From the NCBI RefSeq assembly GCF_030063185.1, contig NZ_JASISP010000015.1, positions 1 through 64,000 of the forward strand: DNA of 64,000 nucleotides, given 5' to 3'. This stretch comes from Arthrobacter sp. H35-D1. Its GTDB lineage: Bacteria; Actinomycetota; Actinomycetes; Actinomycetales; Micrococcaceae. Positions 1-8,180 of this stretch are shown here, in pieces (the first letter of the stretch is position 1; every line of letters begins with the position of its first letter). The position numbers and the translations under genes are program-made. The notes beneath the pieces are model-generated. The model saw only the letters and a list, made by a program, of their open reading frames with translations. It had not been told where the DNA came from and ran no database searches.

Positions 1-5
1 CATAG

Positions 6-61
6 TGGCTCCCGTTGGAGTAGATCAGTCTTGGTGGACCGAACTACTCAAACAGGAGCCA
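6..61. terminator. 18-bp inverted repeat at left edge
   Basis: The arms at 6-23 and 44-61 can pair over 18 bp with two mismatches, around a 20-nt loop. It could be a bidirectional terminator or the end of a mobile element whose body lies left of the window. No transposase is visible to decide between these. No T-run follows on the plus strand. Confidence 0.4.
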
Positions 62-580
62 CACCTCATTCCGCACTAGACACGCCGACTTGACATCAAA
101 CACCACGGCCTAACCGAACGGCATTGCTGTTAGGGGGCGGTCACGGCTCCGCAAGCTCCGCCGCGCCCACCCCTGTTTTCTACGCTGCGCATTTTTTGGT
201 TGCTGTCCTTCGGATTTTACGTGTCCGCTCCACCCTGTCTAGCCCCTCCTTCGTCGGGGCCTGCACCAGGAAAAGCATGTTCCGGCGCTCGTTCCTCGCT
301 TATTTCCACCACACGCTTTTTCCTGTCTTGCCGTAAAGGCCCAGTGCTCCTGTAACTGCCGTGGGGGCAATGAAGTGAGAACTTCCCCTGGTTTTAGGGG
401 ATTTCTCTGGCCTGGCGTTGTGTCAAGTTGGGTTCTTAGGCTCATGGGCTTCGGTGTCCAGAAAACGAGATATGGAGTCTAATCTGACAGATTCTGGTCC
501 CATATTGGACGTCTGACTCGGCTACACCCCAACCAGACGCGCGATTGCCCCTGACGACGCGCTCAGGAGTACTGGGCCTT
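62..580. other. no recognisable gene
   Basis: Short open frames exist on both strands, but none has a convincing ribosome-binding site, codon pattern or recognisable domain. The stretch has lower GC and more T-runs than the chromosomal genes to the right, fitting worn accessory DNA. Confidence 0.5.
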
Positions 581-904
581 TTACGTGCGGCTGTGCCAGT
601 CGGGAAAGGCTGCATCTAGAGCTTGGAGTCTCCATGGTAGGAGTGTGTTCTCGGCTCTTTTTTGGTGTTGGACGTGGAGCCAGACACAGAGAGTGTGTTC
701 GTGCTCGGTTTCGTAATTTTTGTATCTGGGTAGCTGACCATGGGCTGCCAGGTAGTCCTTGAATTGGGTGAGCCGGATGAGCCATTGGTGGTCGAGTTCC
801 GGCTGCCGGTTGGAGGTGTCCCAGCCGGGGAGGCCGCCTAGGAGCACGATTTTGGGTGTTGACAGAGTGAGACACATTTTTGAGACTTTCCAGAGTTGAC
901 CCAA
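581..904 (-). pseudogene. helicase-associated (HA) domain remnant, copy 1
   Basis: The frame encodes one HA repeat: a conserved tryptophan, then FKDYLAAHGQLP, a VWLHVQHQKR motif and a terminal W. It ends HSRT followed by a stop. HA domains normally occur in tandem at the C terminus of large helicase-like proteins, so about 100 residues is only a tail. A second diverged copy with the same C-terminal HSRT-stop lies at 4483-4902. Similarity runs about 280 bp at the nucleotide level (roughly 584-860 against 4484-4765). Nothing resembling a helicase core is nearby. The start is not credible: the ATG at 904 opens into sequence unrelated to copy 2. I read it as a gene fragment that is no longer expressed. 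Confidence 0.55.
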
Positions 905-1431
905 GTTGCGTAGATTCGGCGATTTAGGTCGTGAGCTGTAGGTATGGGGGAAGGGTGGGTGGTTGTCTTATCAATGGAACCATTATTGAGGTTGAGCTGT
1001 CTCGCACTCGTCATCGGTGGTTGCCGGCGCGGCGTCTTGAGACGCATGCGATGGAAGACAACTCGGAGCGCTGAACTCCACAGATCGTGTTATCAAGCGA
1101 TGACAGAATGTCACTGTGCACTGCCAGACTCTGTGATTGTGGGATCGTCTGCTGTTATTTTCTGCCATGGTCCGTTTCTATAGGGCCACTGCTGCGTCTT
1201 GCGTCGGTGCGAGGGATTCATAGTACCCATTCGGTGGCGGTGGCGGTGCCGGTGCCGGTGGCGGCTCGGGTGCGGTGGGTCGGCTAGATGCAGGGCCTGG
1301 TGGGGAAGCGCAAACGTTATTTCAAATTGTGGGCGGTGTTGGGTTGTAGTTCACTGAGGCGGTGGTTGGATGGGGGTAGATGAGAGGGATGGGGCAGCCG
1401 CCGCATCCTGCACCCGACTATTAAGGCAGTT
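905..1431. other. intergenic stretch with a GC-rich microsatellite and a short repeated block
   Basis: No gene is supported. At about 963-1010 there is a block similar to 4284-4330. Read on the minus strand both would encode LNNGSIDK/LNNGTIDK, with differences at codon-third and conservative positions, suggesting a shared lost coding piece. At 1231-1281 there is an imperfect run of GGTGGC/GGTGCC hexamers. The last 90 bp hold the upstream region of the phosphoesterase gene, with a weak AAGG about 9 nt before its ATG. Confidence 0.4.
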
Positions 1432-2373
1432 ATGGATTTTTTCGAGGCGGAGCATCCCCGGCCGCGCCACTTCCTGCTTCATCTGAGCGACACCCACCTG
1501 CTGGGTGGGCTGGGTCCCCTTTATGGGGCTGTGGACAGTGAGGAGCGGTTGCGTCAAGTCTTTGCTGAGATCGCGATGTCGGGCGCCCGGCCGGAGGCGG
1601 TGATCTTTACCGGCGATCTCACCGACAAGGGCGAGCCCGAGGCGTACGCGAAGTTGCGCCGGATCGTGGAGCCGGTCTGCAAGGACATGGGTGCCGAGGT
1701 GATCTGGGCCATGGGGAACCATGACCATCGCGGGAACTTTCGTGCTGGTCTGCTGGGGGAGCCAGCGAACAATGCGCCGGTAGACCATAGCCATTTCCTG
1801 AACGGGCTGCGGGTTATCACCTTGGACACTTCGGTGCCGGGTTTCCACCACGGTGAGCTCGGTGCGGACCAGCTGGAGTGGCTGGCTGGTGAACTCGCCA
1901 CACCTGCCCCTGACGGCACCATCTTGGCACTCCACCATCCACCGGTGCCCAGCGTGCTGGATCTGTCCGTGCTCGTCGAGTTGCGCCAGCAGTCCGAGCT
2001 GGCTGCTGTGGTGCGCGGCTCCGACGTACGCACCATCCTGGCCGGGCACTTGCATTACTCGAGCACCGCCATGTTTGCCGGGATACCGGTGTCTGTCGCC
2101 TCCGCCACGTGTTACACCCAGGATCTGAACGTGCCGGTGGGCGGGACCCGCGGCCGCGACGGCGGGCAGGCCTTCAACTTGGTCCATGTGTACGAGCACA
2201 CCATTGTCCACTCAACCGTTCCGCTGGGCACTGGCCTGTCCGTTGGGGAGCAGGTCAGTGCCGAGCAGACGCAGGATCGTCTGGCTGCTGCTGGGGTGCG
2301 CATCCCGGATCACGCGCTGCGCACCACGGGCCTTCCTAGCCAGGCGCGACGGCGCGAGCTGCCTCCGCGCTAA
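1432..2373 (+). CDS. CpdA/Icc-like metallophosphoesterase
   Basis: Predicted cytosolic phosphodiesterase of the calcineurin-like superfamily, 313 aa. All five metal-site blocks are in order: LSDTHLLGG near residue 19, GDLTDKGE near 62, GNHDHR near 95, LHHPPVP near 165 and GHLHYS near 205. This set is typical of class III cyclic-nucleotide phosphodiesterases (CpdA, Rv0805), so hydrolysis of 3',5'-cAMP or a related phosphodiester with a two-metal centre is the best guess. The family also includes enzymes acting on other phosphodiesters. A class III nucleotide cyclase lies 5 kb to the right (7079-8158), but the two genes do not form an operon. The gene is convergent with the Stealth gene, separated by a shared hairpin. 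The ATG at 1432 begins a stretch that is conserved-looking from about residue 8 onward. Confidence 0.85.
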   Translation: MDFFEAEHPRPRHFLLHLSDTHLLGGLGPLYGAVDSEERLRQVFAEIAMSGARPEAVIFTGDLTDKGEPEAYAKLRRIVEPVCKDMGAEVIWAMGNHDHRGNFRAGLLGEPANNAPVDHSHFLNGLRVITLDTSVPGFHHGELGADQLEWLAGELATPAPDGTILALHHPPVPSVLDLSVLVELRQQSELAAVVRGSDVRTILAGHLHYSSTAMFAGIPVSVASATCYTQDLNVPVGGTRGRDGGQAFNLVHVYEHTIVHSTVPLGTGLSVGEQVSAEQTQDRLAAAGVRIPDHALRTTGLPSQARRRELPPR

Positions 2374-2401
2374 AGGTCGGGACCTTTGTGGGTCGGCGGA
2401 G
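2363..2401. terminator. bidirectional hairpin between convergent genes
   Basis: The inner stem AAAGGTC/GACCTTT (2372-2378 with 2381-2387) is enclosed by a second pairing, CTCCGC with GCGGAG (2363-2368 with 2396-2401). It lies exactly between the ends of the phosphoesterase (plus) and Stealth (minus) genes. No long T-tract is present, as is common in actinobacterial terminators. Confidence 0.5.
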
Positions 2402-2409
2402 TGGGCGGG

Positions 2410-3858
2410 CTACTGTTCCCAAGGGGCCGTGATCGGGAAATACTTTTGCAGGAATCCGGTCACCAATTCGGCACGTTCAGCGGCGGGGACCTCCGGGAAG
2501 CTGCCGTCGTTAAGGCAGAAGAAGTCCATGTTGCGCTTGGTTAGCAGTTTCGGCAGGTACTTCAAACCCGCTCGTGCCGTTGTGTCGACATACCCTACCT
2601 TGGCGTCAGTCTGGACTGCGGCCTTGCCTGTGAGCAGCCCGTAGTAGTGATACAGCGAGTTGGTGACGGAAATATTCTCCGCCGATCGAAAGGTGCTGGC
2701 CGCGGTGGCCTTGAATTCCGCTGGGAATTCCCGCTCCATTTCCGCCATGACACTGCGGCGCAGGGGAACGGGGGCATGTTCGAGATGTCGGGTGGTGATG
2801 CGTCCGAACCGGTCCCACAGTAGCTTCCGGTTCACCCGGGCCGCGTTCTCAAAGCCGCTGCGCTCGATGTCGCTTTCACCCAGACCTATCCTGGTCTCCG
2901 CTTCGATGAACTTCGTGATTCCCCCGGGTGTGAAGAACATGTCCGGGCTCACGGGACGGCCGAAGAACATGTCGTCATTGGAGTACAGAAAATGTTCTGA
3001 CAAGTCGTCAATGTGGTGCAGTTGGCACTCCACGGCCTGTGAATTGTGAGTGGGCAGCACCGATGGGTCGGCGAAGAATTCCTCACTGCGCACCACCGTC
3101 ACCGATGGGTGATCGGCGAGCCAGGACGGAGCGGGGGAGTCTGTGGCGATAAAGATACGTCGAATCCATGGCGCAAACGTGTAGACGGAGCGCAGCGCAT
3201 ACTTGAGCTCGTCGATCTGCCGGAACCGAGCCTCATGATCGTCACCCTCGCCCACTACGACACCCTTCATCCGGGCGCGCCTGGCGGCAATATATTCCGG
3301 TGAGCTGCCGTCAACCCAGGAAAAGACCAGGTCAATGTCGAAGCCGATGTCGGAGGCGTGGTCGGCGAACATGTTCTCAATGGTCGGCCAGATGTGCCCA
3401 TACCTTTCCACCGTTCCACGCACGGCGTCCTGTGCCAACAGTGTGCGCCGGGTCAGTGAATTCTCGACGGGCAGCACCAGCTGCTCGCCCTCAAAGCTCC
3501 ACAGCTCAATCTGCACCCCCAACGACGCCCCGTAGCTCAGCCCGCCGCCGGGCTCCCACCGTGGACGGTACAGGCGCAGAATCCGGGACCTGCTGTTCCT
3601 GGTCAGTGCACCGTCGGCTACCAGCAACGCAGACTTCGTGCGGGTATCCACCGTCAAGGCATAAAACGGTTCGTTGGCACATGCTTCAACAAGTGCCTTG
3701 CACAGCATCGCCCGGTTCTTCCAGTCGACAGAGATCACCGGCCGTTCGTCGTTGCCACGCACCAGTAGGTACTCCAGCCGGGCCGCTTCCAAGGCACCGC
3801 GGATGAACAACAGGTCATCGACCATGGCCTCATTCGGTGTGCGGTCCCGGTTGACCAA
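2410..3858 (-). CDS. Stealth-family sugar-phosphate transferase, 5' end lost
   Basis: Stealth proteins transfer hexose-1-phosphate units, as in capsule or exopolysaccharide phosphotransferases. CR1 is visible as DIDLVFSWVDGSSPEY near residue 175. CR2 contains DELKYALRSV and YSNDDMFFGRP, CR3 contains RTTRHLEHAP-like sequence and a TNSLYHYY block, and CR4 contains FFCLNDG near the C terminus. The stated start is a TTG at 3858, but coding-like sequence in the same frame continues upstream (RPDVVRHGGRYVLVN and about 35 residues more) to a TGA at 4024-4026 with no ATG/GTG start in between. The 5' end therefore seems to have been replaced at about 4025 by AT-richer DNA. An ATG at residue 12 might still allow expression. 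No other polysaccharide genes are adjacent. The family call is firm; whether it is active is doubtful. Confidence 0.8.
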   Translation of the reverse strand: MVNRDRTPNEAMVDDLLFIRGALEAARLEYLLVRGNDERPVISVDWKNRAMLCKALVEACANEPFYALTVDTRTKSALLVADGALTRNSRSRILRLYRPRWEPGGGLSYGASLGVQIELWSFEGEQLVLPVENSLTRRTLLAQDAVRGTVERYGHIWPTIENMFADHASDIGFDIDLVFSWVDGSSPEYIAARRARMKGVVVGEGDDHEARFRQIDELKYALRSVYTFAPWIRRIFIATDSPAPSWLADHPSVTVVRSEEFFADPSVLPTHNSQAVECQLHHIDDLSEHFLYSNDDMFFGRPVSPDMFFTPGGITKFIEAETRIGLGESDIERSGFENAARVNRKLLWDRFGRITTRHLEHAPVPLRRSVMAEMEREFPAEFKATAASTFRSAENISVTNSLYHYYGLLTGKAAVQTDAKVGYVDTTARAGLKYLPKLLTKRNMDFFCLNDGSFPEVPAAERAELVTGFLQKYFPITAPWEQ

Positions 3859-4023
3859 GACGTACCTGCCGCCGTGACGGACGACGTCCGGCCTGTCCTT
3901 GAAGCGGATGGCAGCGGACGGCGGGGTCAGCTCAATAAGCTCAAGGTCCTCGTCGGTTGCAGGATTGCCATAGTAGACATCATGCGCGGCGGTTACATCT
4001 GTAATGGGGGCTCCAATGCTGTG

Positions 4024-4482
4024 TCAAATAATGCTGGAGGGGAGAGAGTAGGTTGTCTTTCTTGAATAATAGTCCGTAGACGGTATACCGCGGACCAAAA
4101 CAGCAGGATAATACCGGGCAGGCCACTCAGGTCGTAGAAACACACCCAAAAACGGGCATTTTGTGGTTAAACCACCGCTCACACAAGAACTTTCATCGAT
4201 GAACGAGGTAAACACGCAGCAACTATTTTCCTTCAGACGTACAAGATGAGCCAAACAGCGATCTGTGTAGGGGATTGGCCGGGAATCATCTTGTCAATGG
4301 TTCCATTATTGAGACTGAACGGTCTGGCACGGGCGCTGGTTTTCTGGCCGTGTTGAATGTCCGACACTGTCCGCAGACTCTGCCTAATCGACCGTCGTTG
4401 GAAGGCCCGAGCACCACGAGGTTACAAGCCCCGATAGAATCTTGCCGACAGTATCGAGCAGTGCGATGTTGACGCATCATTT
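4024..4482. other. AT-richer gap with a short repeated block
   Basis: No gene is supported. Base composition is clearly lower in GC than in flanking genes, which suggests acquired or rearranged DNA right where the Stealth reading frame is cut. A block at 4284-4330 resembles 963-1010 (minus-strand reading LNNGTIDK). Relative to the HA fragments the two blocks are on opposite sides, so this is not one simple direct duplication. Confidence 0.4.
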
Positions 4483-4902
4483 TTATGTTCGGCTGTGCCA
4501 GCCGGGATGGGTGGAGTTCAGTGCTTCCAGCCTCCATGGGTGGAGTGTTTTTTCTGCCCTTTTTTGGTGTTGGACGTGGAGCCAAACACCCAGAGTGTGC
4601 TCGTGCTCCGTTTCATAGTTCTTGTAACTGGGTAGGTGGTTGGTGGCTGCGATGTAGTCCTTGAACTGGCTGAGCCGGGTGAGCCATTGTTCATCGAGTT
4701 CGAATTGCCGGCTGGATGTTTCCCAGCCGGGAAGGCTGCCCAAGAGGACGATTTTCGGTCTTGAGAGTGTTCCTCGGTTTTGGGCGCGTCGTTGGGCAAT
4801 GATCCAGGTGTGGAGGGGTGCCTCGACCGGCAGGTCAGAAAATGAGCGAGTCACACCCGGCCGGAGTAGCACCAGTCTGCCAGCCAGCCCCGGGCCAGCC
4901 AA
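4483..4902 (-). pseudogene. helicase-associated (HA) domain remnant, copy 2
   Basis: Here the HA similarity covers the second half of one repeat (LHTWIIAQRRAQNRG, then PKIVLLGSLPGW) and one complete repeat (FKDYIAATNHLP, LGVWLHVQHQKR, a final GW), then HSRT and a stop. About 120 of the 139 codons look genuine. The first 20 residues overlap a different degenerate frame, so the ATG is probably fortuitous. It is the more complete of the two copies and could be the tail of a larger HA-repeat protein. No ATPase motifs are present. A small DNA-binding product cannot be excluded. Confidence 0.55.
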
Positions 4903-5138
4903 TATCCATTAGAGAAAATGACAGCGACCCGTGCCATTGTCAGGAAATCCATTGCCATGCAAGCGATCGCACCACACCCCAAAAGGGGCCTTTGTGCTAA
5001 CTGCTGTTCAGTTCCTACTCCACCCCCAGGAGGACAACACCATGAACCACCTGAGTGGTTACCCTCAGTGTTGCCGCTAGCGAGGAGCTCACGCGCTTCC
5101 TCGGGGGTGGGCTTGGTCCAAGATTCTCCTGTTTCCAT
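4851..5138 (-). pseudogene. possible degenerate small membrane-protein gene
   Basis: The frame starts METGESWTKPTPEEARELLAS, which reads like a real N terminus. It then passes through low-quality glycine- and cysteine-rich sequence to a hydrophobic stretch (MDFLTMARVAVIF, then NGYWLARGWLAD). I do not recognise the family. The pattern fits a small integral membrane protein damaged by frameshifts. The start codon lies inside the palindrome at 5131-5174. Confidence 0.25.
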
Positions 5139-5174
5139 GTAGGCAACACCAGCACGTGTTGCCTACGTGGAAAC
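5131..5174. repeat. 19-bp inverted repeat with 6-nt loop
   Basis: The arms at 5131-5149 and 5156-5174 pair with one mismatch around CAGCAC. The left arm contains, on the minus strand, the ATG of the frame at 4851-5138. The right arm opens a plus-strand frame that also begins Met-Glu-Thr. It could be an operator, a terminator or the scar of an inverted duplication. Confidence 0.6.
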
Positions 5175-5510
5175 ATCCCTCTTCCAGTACGTTGAGAACG
5201 AATTCCCGGAAATTGCGGCAAGTGTCCCGCATACCGGTCCATCACTAGCGCAAGCGACCCCCAATATCCGCAAGACCACTCTCATCGCGTTTCCACCACC
5301 GGCCGATTCCCTTATGCCCCGCCCGCAAAGAAGCCCTGGGCGCTATGCGGGACAAGGCATGGAGCAGCCCAGACGTGATCGAGTCGCGTTCCCATGGTCC
5401 AGGTGTAGTGAGATGGGTCCACTTTGGATGAGACAGGACGGCCGTTCCAGCCGCGTGGCGGATAGCCCGGCTGCGGACGACGGGAACGCGGTGCCACGGC
5501 CGATAAGCTT
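5175..5510. promoter_or_regulatory. upstream region of birA
   Basis: No gene is convincing here. Just before the GTG at 5511 stands GATAAGCTT. This spacing resembles an actinobacterial -10 element placed so that transcription starts at the initiation codon, giving a leaderless mRNA. No Shine-Dalgarno sequence is present. This is inference from spacing only. Confidence 0.3.
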
Positions 5511-6503
5511 GTGTCCATGACCGTTGTCCCGCCTTCGCCCGAGCCGCCCGCACTGAAGACTTCCCTCCTGCGGACTGCCTTGATGCAACCCCAAGGCTGC
5601 TTTGGGCGGGTGGAGGTGGTGGGCGCAACCGGCTCAACCAATGCGGATTTGGCCGCCAACGCCGCCGCACCGGGGGAGCACTGGCCCGACTTGAGCGTGC
5701 TGATTGCAGATGCCCAGGAAGCCGGGCAGGGCAGGATGGGCCGGTCCTGGGAGGTCCCTGCAGGGGCTGCCATGATTTCCAGCGTGTTCCTGCGCCCCGG
5801 GGAACAGTCCCTGCAGTCCGGCGGGAGCCCGGACTTTGCTGCACCGGCCACTGCTGCACCGGCCATTGCCGCACCAGCCTTTGCCGCTACTGGCTATGGA
5901 TGGCTGTCCGTGCTGGCAGGGTTGGCACTGTGCGGTGCCGTACGCACCTGCACAGGTGTTCCGGCCGAACTGAAATGGCCCAACGACGTGGTGGTGCGCG
6001 GGCGCAAGCTCGCAGGGATACTCGCCCAGGTGGTCCCGGCCCGCAGCGTGCAGGGAGGCTCCAGCGCTGCGCCGGGGCCCGGCGTCGTGGTGGGGGTGGG
6101 CGTCAATGTCTCTGCCCGAGCCCATGAGCTCCCCGGAGACAAGGCGACGTCGTTGCTGTTGGAAGACGCAGCGGAATTGGACAGGAATGTGCTGCTGCCG
6201 GCGTATCTGTTGAAGTTTGCGGACCTTTACCGGGAGTTCGTCGCGGTGGGCGGGGATGCCATCCGGCCGCTCACCGGCGGGTCCAGTGTGCTGGAACTGG
6301 CGCAGGCGTCGATGGGCACCTTGGGCCAGAAGGTGCGGGCCGAACTGCCCGGCGGGGCCATGCTGTACGGCACGGCCACGGCCCTGGCCAACGACGGGTC
6401 GCTGTTGCTGCGCGATGCCGCTGGAGCGGTTCATGCTGTCAATGCCGGGGATGTGATCCATTTGCGCAGGACAGGAACCGACGGTTCGGTGAACTATGCG
6501 TAG
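5511..6503 (+). CDS. birA: biotin--[acetyl-CoA carboxylase] ligase
   Basis: Activates biotin with ATP to biotinyl-5'-AMP and transfers it to the lysine of biotin carboxyl carrier domains. The catalytic domain shows GQGRMGRSW near residue 80 (biotinyl-AMP loop), WPNDVVVRGRKLAGIL near 155 (biotin site, with the conserved KLAGIL lysine) and GVGVNV near 200. A C-terminal SH3-like domain (TLGQKVRAELPGG to GDVIHLR) completes a monofunctional ligase. There is no N-terminal HTH, so it is not an E. coli-type repressor. An Ala/Pro-rich insertion built of short repeats lies at about residues 108-128. The start may be GTG 5511 or ATG 5517. The next gene overlaps its 3' end by 8 bp, indicating translational coupling. 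Confidence 0.93.
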   Translation: MSMTVVPPSPEPPALKTSLLRTALMQPQGCFGRVEVVGATGSTNADLAANAAAPGEHWPDLSVLIADAQEAGQGRMGRSWEVPAGAAMISSVFLRPGEQSLQSGGSPDFAAPATAAPAIAAPAFAATGYGWLSVLAGLALCGAVRTCTGVPAELKWPNDVVVRGRKLAGILAQVVPARSVQGGSSAAPGPGVVVGVGVNVSARAHELPGDKATSLLLEDAAELDRNVLLPAYLLKFADLYREFVAVGGDAIRPLTGGSSVLELAQASMGTLGQKVRAELPGGAMLYGTATALANDGSLLLRDAAGAVHAVNAGDVIHLRRTGTDGSVNYA

Positions 6504-7095
6504 CTGGCTGCAAGAGGGGGAACAGGTTGAAATTCGTTGCCGGCAACATGCGCGCATCCTGATCTGGCCTGTCACGGTGGCCTTGGTGCTGGTCTTTGCC
6601 GCTGCCGCAGGGCTGGCCAAGCTGCAGCCGGTGCCCTTTTCCCAATGGGCGTACGGCGCCGGGGAGTGGCGGGAGCCGGCCGTGGTGGTGCTGTTCGCCG
6701 TCGGCGTTTTCCTGCTGCTGGCCTATCCTGTCCGGCGCGTGCTGCGCTGGGTCAATACCCGCTACGTGTTGACGAACCAGCGGCTGCTGGTGCGGCGCGG
6801 GCTGTTTGGCCGGATCACCGAGGTCCATGTGCTGGAACAGGTTCGCCAAGTGCTCCCCCACCAGAAGTGGCGGCAGAAAATGGCCGGCTCCGGGGACATC
6901 CAGCTGCACATGCTGGCCGGATACGTGCGCACGGTGGTCGAGGTGCCCGAGCTGAAACGCTTCAATGAAGAAATTCAAAAAGCATGGACCGCGGCTTTCC
7001 GTGCGGCCATTCAGCAAACACCCCCTGAAGGGGACTACGCTAGTGAAGTTGGAATGAACGAGAAGGAGCTGCGCAAGCTTGGAAGAGACCAATGA
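6496..7095 (+). CDS. bacterial PH-domain (bPH2/DUF304) membrane protein
   Basis: 199 aa. Two hydrophobic helices at about residues 20-42 and 60-80 are followed by a bPH2 domain: VNTRYVLTNQRLLVRRGLFGRITEVHVL, given here only in outline, spans residues 90-117, and a GSGDIQLHM-type strand follows. Proteins of this kind sit in the cytoplasmic membrane with the PH domain inside; their ligands are unknown. The ATG at 6496 overlaps the end of birA and the gene's TGA overlaps the cyclase start. The operon order birA, bPH2, cyclase is therefore co-translated. A role in envelope sensing linked to the cyclase is only a guess. Confidence 0.8.
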   Translation: MRSWLQEGEQVEIRCRQHARILIWPVTVALVLVFAAAAGLAKLQPVPFSQWAYGAGEWREPAVVVLFAVGVFLLLAYPVRRVLRWVNTRYVLTNQRLLVRRGLFGRITEVHVLEQVRQVLPHQKWRQKMAGSGDIQLHMLAGYVRTVVEVPELKRFNEEIQKAWTAAFRAAIQQTPPEGDYASEVGMNEKELRKLGRDQ

Positions 7096-8158
7096 TCCAC
7101 CCGAGCCGATGCTGCCTCCTGCAACACGAAATCAAACACGGGACTTGGAAACGCAACTTTTAGGCGGCGAGCGGACGCTCAAACGCCGCGACGTGGCCGC
7201 CGGGGCCGGTGTCTCGCTGCTTTCCGCACGCAAAATTTGGCGCGCCATGGGCTTCCCCAACTTGGGCGACGACGACGTAGCCTTCACCGAACGCGACCAG
7301 GACGCACTGAAAACCGTTGTCACCATGGTCAGGGAAGGGCTCCTGACGGAGGAAACAGCAATCTCCGTGACCCGATCCATCGGCCAAATGACCGACAGGA
7401 TGGCTGTCTGGCAGATCGAGGCCCTGGTGGAGGACCTCGTGGCGGAGCACGGAATCAGCGACGCCGAAGCGCGCCGTGCCGTGGTGTCCGAGCTGCCCAA
7501 CTTGATTGCCCCGCTGGAAGAACTCTTGGTCTATTCCTACCGGCGCCAGCTCAATGCCGGAATCCAGCGTCTTGCCGTGCGGGCCGAGGAAGGCCTGGCC
7601 TCCAGTGAACTGGGACGCGGCGGCGACGAGGACGACGCACCTCTGCCCCTCGCCCGGGCCGTGGGCTTTGCCGACCTTGTCAGCTACACCTCCCTGTCCC
7701 GGCGCATGAATGAAAAAACGCTGGCCCGCCTGGTGCAGCGCTTTGAAAATGTTTGTTCGGACATCATCAGTGTTGGCGGCGGTCGGCTGGTGAAGACCAT
7801 TGGCGATGAAGTCCTCTTCAACTGTGAAACGCCCGTGGCGGGAGCCCAGATTTCGCTGGCCCTGGCGGAAGCGATGGCGGCGGACGACTTCCTGCCCGAA
7901 GCCCGGGTGGCCATGGTGTGGGGCCGGGTCCTCTCGCGCTTGGGCGACATTTACGGCCCCACGGTGAACCTCGCTGCCCGGCTGACCTCGCTGGCGCAAC
8001 CGGGCACCGTGCTGGTTGACTCCGTGACGGCCTCGGCGTTAACCAACGACGACAGGTTCGTGCTGACACAGCTGCCGGTTGAAAACGTGCGCGGATTTGG
8101 CGAGATTGCCCCCGTGCTGCTGGGACGCGGCACGGGCAAGGGCATCGTCGTCGACTGA
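7079..8158 (+). CDS. class III adenylate/guanylate cyclase with N-terminal regulatory domain
   Basis: 359 aa, probably cytosolic, making cAMP from ATP. Residues 1-185 resemble the helical regulatory segment of Rv1264-type actinobacterial cyclases (LKRRDVAAGAGVSLLSAR near 28). The catalytic domain follows: FADLVSYTSLSRRM with the first metal Asp near residue 203, GGRLVKTIGDEVLF with the substrate-contacting Lys and second metal Asp near 240, and GDIYGPTVNLAARL with the Asn/Arg transition-state pair near 295. All key residues are present, so it should be active. By analogy with Rv1264 the N-terminal part may inhibit at neutral pH. The start is TTG 7079, overlapping the previous stop. ATG alternatives lie later and would cut the regulatory part. 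A CpdA-like phosphodiesterase lies at 1432-2373. Confidence 0.88.
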   Translation: MEETNDPPEPMLPPATRNQTRDLETQLLGGERTLKRRDVAAGAGVSLLSARKIWRAMGFPNLGDDDVAFTERDQDALKTVVTMVREGLLTEETAISVTRSIGQMTDRMAVWQIEALVEDLVAEHGISDAEARRAVVSELPNLIAPLEELLVYSYRRQLNAGIQRLAVRAEEGLASSELGRGGDEDDAPLPLARAVGFADLVSYTSLSRRMNEKTLARLVQRFENVCSDIISVGGGRLVKTIGDEVLFNCETPVAGAQISLALAEAMAADDFLPEARVAMVWGRVLSRLGDIYGPTVNLAARLTSLAQPGTVLVDSVTASALTNDDRFVLTQLPVENVRGFGEIAPVLLGRGTGKGIVVD

Positions 8159-8180
8159 CCCCTTTGGGTACTGCGCCAGG

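Noticed and set aside
124-445. Small frames on both strands near the left edge
   Set aside because: No ribosome-binding site, domain or codon bias; composition suggests non-coding remnant DNA.
944-1287. Plus-strand frames of 66-79 codons
   Set aside because: They overlap the short repeated block and the GGTGGC microsatellite and carry no protein-like pattern.
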